NCBI RefSeq assembly: GCF_001429505.1
Contig: NZ_LMJW01000011.1
Span: 462,770 to 526,769, forward strand
DNA: 64,000 nt
Source: Allobosea sp. Root483D1
GTDB lineage: Bacteria > Pseudomonadota > Alphaproteobacteria > Rhizobiales > Beijerinckiaceae
Reading direction: 5' to 3'
Part shown: positions 61,801-64,000 of the stretch, piece by piece
Layout: each line of letters opens with the position of its first letter
How positions within the stretch are numbered: position 1 is the stretch's first letter
Translations under genes and position numbers: made by a program
Notes under the pieces: generated by a model
Seen by the model: only the letters and a program-made list of their open reading frames with translations
Told to the model about the DNA's origin: nothing
Databases searched by the model: none

Positions 61801-62247
61801 CCAGCCGCAGATCTCGACCGCATAGATCAGGTTGGGACTGCCGAAGCAGCGGATGAAGCGTTCGACCCATTCGAAGCTGTCGACCATCGGCGTGCCGCTC
61901 GGCGTCGTCACCGCGAACGCGACCGTCTCGGCCCCGGTTTCGTTCCGGATCGTGCCAAGTCGTTCGGCGATCGTGTCGAGCGCCTCCGACCACTCGATCT
62001 CGATCCATTCCGGCGAATCGGCGCCGCGCGGCGCGGTGCGCTTCAGCGGTTTACTGAGCCGCAGCGGGCTTTCGACCAGCTCGGGCGCGGCTCGCCCCTT
62101 GGCGCAGAGCGCCGCCCCGGTGGGATGGGACGGATTGGGCGAAACCGCCACCAAACGCCCGTCCAGCACGTGATTCAGCGAGCCGCAGCGGGAGCGGCAC
62201 AGGGTGCAATACCCCTCTTTGATCTCGGCTTGGCGCAGGTCGGGCAT
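58837..62247 (-). CDS. Molybdopterin oxidoreductase fused to FAD/NAD reductase and 2Fe-2S ferredoxin domains
   Basis: An 1136-residue cytoplasmic protein. Residues 1 to about 770 are a DMSO-reductase-family molybdenum subunit: N-terminal 4Fe-4S site Cys14, Cys17, Cys21, Cys48; probable molybdenum ligand Cys147 in AVEICGW; bis-MGD contacts in WGHNPTRTWLAQA and the C-terminal beta-barrel with FGWWEACTPLGRSG. Residues about 800-1050 are an FNR-type module (FAD motif SRSYSLTG, nucleotide motif VAAGIGITPFIG, LCGPDGF). Residues about 1060-1136 are a plant-type ferredoxin (Cys1091, 1096, 1099 and 1121 or 1124). The order FAD-NAD-2Fe-2S is that of phthalate dioxygenase reductase. No Tat signal. NAD(P)H-linked one-protein chemistry is implied; the substrate is unknown. 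Confidence 0.92.
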   Translation of the reverse strand: MPDLRQAEIKEGYCTLCRSRCGSLNHVLDGRLVAVSPNPSHPTGAALCAKGRAAPELVESPLRLSKPLKRTAPRGADSPEWIEIEWSEALDTIAERLGTIRNETGAETVAFAVTTPSGTPMVDSFEWVERFIRCFGSPNLIYAVEICGWHKDYAQALTYGRGIGAADYDNADAIVLWGHNPTRTWLAQATRIAEARKRGATVAVVDPKRGGAGESADLWLGIRPGADGALAMGAIRHLLANRSYDDAFVRQWTNAPMLVDLATGGLVRARDLWPESAAEAFVLLRPDGSVQAYDTRQALERPQDIVLDGEAELRGADGRTIACVTVMRLLAREAAAFTPEHVAGITGLAPADLARFYALFEGSPRLAYHSWTGVGQHSNATMIERAIGTLYALTGASDRIGGNVWTSAPPFRAVNDYALLPEAQRRKALGLAELPLGPPAKGWITARDFCRSVLEGEPYRVRALMSFGTNFVVSQGDSGRNRAALQALEFHVHVDMFMNPTAEQADIVLPASMPWEREALRLGFEITQEAVEHIQLRQRIVPPRGDVRADYDIAFDLACRLGHADAFFDGSIEAGWNHQLEPLGLTVARLRTEPAGIRLPQPNPEWKFALRRAEGGVAGFPTASRRVEIYSEQLLALGHSALPCHVEPASAEGRPAELPLLLSTAKSGWFVHSSHRHVASLRRKAPDPSVELSLADAKARGIAAGDWVIVRTRDGEARLRAKLEPTLPAGTVIAEFGWWEACTPLGRSGAPVTGAATRNINAVLSDRDRDPISGSVPLRAVACEIVRDDTASRGWWTGERAFRVTSRRGEADDVLAFGLTPVDRGPLPSFLPGQHVQVTEPQTQLSRSYSLTGANDNPAEFEIAVRRIGPGGEGAPPGRMSTRLHELTPGSLVTLQPPAGIFTPPLTGKRPVILVAAGIGITPFIGYLDALARIAPELRPPSVELVYICRNGAEQPFGDWLQRIAGRIPELRVIRAFTRPRPQDRPGRDYDHAGRPDIAALGLVPGAHRPLAYLCGPDGFVAETKAALVGTGLPGFDIFSEVFVSQIEIPPDLAPRRIVLERSGRSFAWSAQAGSLLDAAEAAGLSLPSGCRSGQCESCCLRVVSGTASHLSPYDGAPDSCLTCCAVPLSDLVLDA

Positions 62248-62358
62248 GCAGTAATGTATAACGCGTGACGCGCTACTTCAAGCCTGAGATGCGACTCGCT
62301 ATATCCGGGTGGATCGTGGCAGAGAGCGCAGGATATGCAGACGCAGGGTGGGGAACGG

Positions 62359-63030
62359 ATGCAGCTGGTCTCAGGCGATGCCAATCTGCGCGAAAAGGTC
62401 GTCCATCAGCTGCGGATCGAGATCGTCTCGGGCGAAATGCCGCCGGGTACGGTCTGTTCCGTGCCGTCTCTGGCACGCACGCTCGGCATCTCGACGACGC
62501 CGATCCGCGAAGCCCTGCTCCAGCTTACCTCGGACGGACTGCTCCAGCCGATGCGAAATCGCGGCTTCCGGGTCGTCGACCCCTCGCTCGACGAGCTTCG
62601 CGGCATCTTCGAGGTGCGCGCGCAGCTCGAGACGTCGGCCTTCCGCAAGCTGGTCAGGATGGGAGCTGAGAATCTCTCAGAGCTCCAGGCCTTGGCCGAT
62701 GCCATCGCCGCATCCGTCGAGACGGGGGATGTGCCGCGCTATCTCGCCGCCGACAGGGCCTTCCATGCCGAGCTGCTGGCGCTGGCCGGCAACGAGGTAC
62801 TCGCCGACATCGTGCTGCGCCTGCGCGACCGGATGCGCCTCTACGGGATCCGCTCGCCGCACGGCCTCGCGCGGCAGAAATCGTCGGTGCCGGAGCACTA
62901 CCGCATCATCGAGATCATCAAGCAGGGACTTGAAGACGAGGCGGAGGCGCTGATGGCAAGCCATATCATGGCCTGGGAACCGATCTTCACCGAGGCGATC
63001 GCCCAGCGGAATGCTCAGGCGACCAACTGA
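62359..63030 (+). CDS. GntR-family regulator (FadR/FCD subfamily)
   Basis: A 223-residue regulator with winged HTH VPSLARTLGISTTPIREALL (about residues 35-54) and an FCD domain with DRAFHAELLALAGNEVL, HYRIIEIIKQGLEDEAEALM and ASHIMAWEP, holding the usual metal-ligand histidines. The frame opens at 62335, but the ATG at 62359 has GGTGGGG six bases upstream. It is divergent from the fused molybdoenzyme, and the 111-base spacer includes an imperfect ACGCG-TG-ACGCG repeat at about 62262-62272, so it probably controls the enzyme and its permease. Confidence 0.88.
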   Translation: MQLVSGDANLREKVVHQLRIEIVSGEMPPGTVCSVPSLARTLGISTTPIREALLQLTSDGLLQPMRNRGFRVVDPSLDELRGIFEVRAQLETSAFRKLVRMGAENLSELQALADAIAASVETGDVPRYLAADRAFHAELLALAGNEVLADIVLRLRDRMRLYGIRSPHGLARQKSSVPEHYRIIEIIKQGLEDEAEALMASHIMAWEPIFTEAIAQRNAQATN

Positions 63031-63125
63031 CGACAGCCCGAGGTCGATTTTGACGGCGAGCGATAGCGCTCCGTAGGCCGGTGTGTTTTGCGCCGGAGGG
63101 CGCTCGCTCGCCGCGCACCAATAGT

Positions 63126-63156
63126 GGCTCGGCCTCCCGATCCAGACGGCCGAGCC
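63126..63156. other. Stem-loop in the gap between the GntR gene and the damaged RraA gene
   Basis: Perfect 9-base arms GGCTCGGCC (63126-63134) and GGCCGAGCC (63148-63156) with a 13-base loop, in the 181-base gap after the GntR stop. No T-run. Nothing else is recognisable in 63031-63211. Confidence 0.45.
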
Positions 63157-63211
63157 GGATCAGCGGCGATGAGATCTGGCTCCGGGTGAGCCGGCAGCTC
63201 GCTTCATACCC

Positions 63212-63863
63212 CTAGAAATACCCGCCCTTTTCGGCGATCGCCTGGACGCTCTCGCCGTCGGCGACCCAGCCGAAGATCGTCTTCTCGTTGCGCAGGATCT
63301 CCTCGGCCCGCTCCAGGACGGCGACCGCGAGTCTGCGCGGCACGACGATGACGCCGTCGATGTCGCCGATGACGATGTCGCCGGGCCTGATCCAGCAGGA
63401 GCCGATCTTCACCGGGGTCTGGTAGTGCGAGATCAGGCAGCGGCCGAGCGCCGTTGGGGCTGCGATAGCGATAATAGACCGGGAAATCCTTCTCCAGGAT
63501 CTGGTGGGTGTCGCGGATGCCGCCGTCGATCACGGCGGCGCGGATGCCCTTGCCGATCGCGGTCGCGGTCATGACGCCGCCCCAGGCCGTCGCTTCCTGG
63601 TCGCCGGAGGTATTCCAGACCACGAAGCTGTCCTCAGCCATCGCGTCGAGCATCTGGGTGCGGAAGGTCAGTTCGCCGGAGACCTTGGTGTTGGGCGCGC
63701 TCTTCACGGTGAAGGCGAAGCCGGCGACGGTCTTCTCCGATCTCAGCGGGACGAGCGCATTCGGGAGAGTCTGCTCGGTCAGGCAGTGCTCGCGCACCAC
63801 ATCGCTGATCGCGCCGGTATAGAGGCGCTCATAGCGGGCGAGCAATTGCTTTGGCGTTGCCTT
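63212..63863 (-). pseudogene. RraA-family protein, frameshifted and lacking its start
   Basis: The N-terminal half is readable in one frame (TPKQLLARYERLYTGAISDV through VYYRYRSPNG). Near 63448-63456 the homology moves to another frame (GRCLISHYQTPVKIG, RPGDIVIGDIDGVIVVPRRL, ending EKGGYF at 63212). One extra base would explain this. The start is missing as well: the in-frame bases upstream of LLARYERLY (a TTG at 63845 aside) run into an enolase-type coding frame without an ATG. RraA-like proteins of this size (about 215 residues) include hydroxymethylglutaryl/oxaloacetate aldolases that follow sugar acid dehydratases. Two lesions make inactivity likely, although a sequencing error at the frameshift is possible. 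Confidence 0.75.
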
Positions 63864-64000
63864 CGAGCCCCCAGGCGGGGTCCTCGAAATACTCCATGCC
63901 GACGGCTTCCAGCCGCTGGCCGATGCGGATCGCCGTTGGGACCGACCAGACGCCGTTGGGGTCGATGCGCAGGCCGAAGTCCGGCCCCATGCGCTCGCGG
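63829..64000 (-). pseudogene. Enolase/mandelate racemase-superfamily fragment, truncated at its 3' end
   Basis: The reading frame enters the window from the right and covers 56 residues: RIDPNGVWSVPTAIRIGQRL followed by EAVGMEYFEDPAWGLEGNAK. These are the metal-ligand strands of an acid-sugar dehydratase (Asp in the RIDPNG strand, Glu in EDP). The frame then stops at TGA 63829-63831, far short of the third ligand and the general acid/base region. The coding frame runs directly into the 5' end of the RraA remnant, so the two genes appear joined by a deletion. The upstream part lies beyond the window. Confidence 0.7.

Noticed and set aside
62248..62358. A strong palindromic operator between the molybdoenzyme and GntR genes
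   Set aside because: Only an imperfect ACGCG repeat is present; the arms match poorly beyond five bases, so I mention it only in the regulator entry.

Overview
The window is about 64 kb of GC-rich chromosome with tightly packed genes, many ATGA or TAATG overlaps between neighbours, and gene families typical of a metabolically versatile soil or rhizosphere alphaproteobacterium. A Bosea-like member of the Hyphomicrobiales fits best. That placement rests on codon and GC style, the canonical fdsGBACD formate dehydrogenase operon, the density of ABC importers, and a dispersed palindromic repeat (10262-10408); it is an inference. I see no rRNA, tRNA, CRISPR array, phage or insertion sequence. No stretch longer than 300 bases lacks a gene.

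Layout. 1-2462 (minus): truncated type II NADH dehydrogenase, a cupin and a LacI regulator. 2499-9441 (plus): a LacI-type operator promoter followed by a complete carbohydrate ABC importer (binding protein, two permeases, ATPase) and a GH31 glycosidase. 9532-13671: GntR regulator, DapA-like deaminase, Ldh-family reductase and hydroxyproline-type epimerase, which together look like trans-4-hydroxyproline catabolism. 13727-24324 (minus): an eight-gene operon with a branched-chain-type ABC importer in which LivM, LivG and LivF are one polypeptide, then an AroE-like dehydrogenase, two tandem flavoproteins, a NIPSNAP protein and a TIM-barrel protein. 24417-28012 (plus): twin IclR-type operators, then Gfo/Idh oxidoreductase, IclR regulator, TIM barrel and a small dimeric-barrel-like protein. 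27952-34398: LysR regulator divergent from a flavoprotein, a NitT/TauT-type ABC importer and an SDR. 34387-38544: GntR regulator, a second copy of the TIM-barrel type, two further NAD(P) dehydrogenases and a paralogue of the dimeric-barrel-like protein. 38676-42974: polar-amino-acid-type ABC importer with aroQ and an aldo/keto reductase embedded in it. 43003-50149 (minus): fdsGB-fdsA-fdhD-fdsD and a LysR gene. 50274-50498: a small exported protein. 50630-57268: LacI regulator, then a sugar ABC importer without its own ATPase plus a class V aminotransferase and an AGE-family epimerase. 57353-63030: a short-chain-fatty-acid-type permease, an 1136-residue molybdoenzyme fused to a ferredoxin reductase and a 2Fe-2S ferredoxin, and a divergent GntR regulator. 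63212-64000: remnants of an RraA-family gene and an enolase-superfamily gene, both damaged.

How it works together. This is an accessory catabolic region: at least five ABC importers, nearly every one with an adjacent local regulator and a short set of oxidoreductases or isomerases. The segment 13.7-43 kb repeats one theme: paralogous TIM-barrel isomerase/dehydratase-like proteins paired with small ferredoxin-fold barrel proteins, together with AroE-like and AroQ enzymes and flavin dehydrogenases. This suggests breakdown of quinate/shikimate-like or other hydroxylated ring compounds by a route I cannot match to a described pathway. The most unusual single genes are the LivM-LivG-LivF fusion and the molybdoenzyme-reductase fusion.
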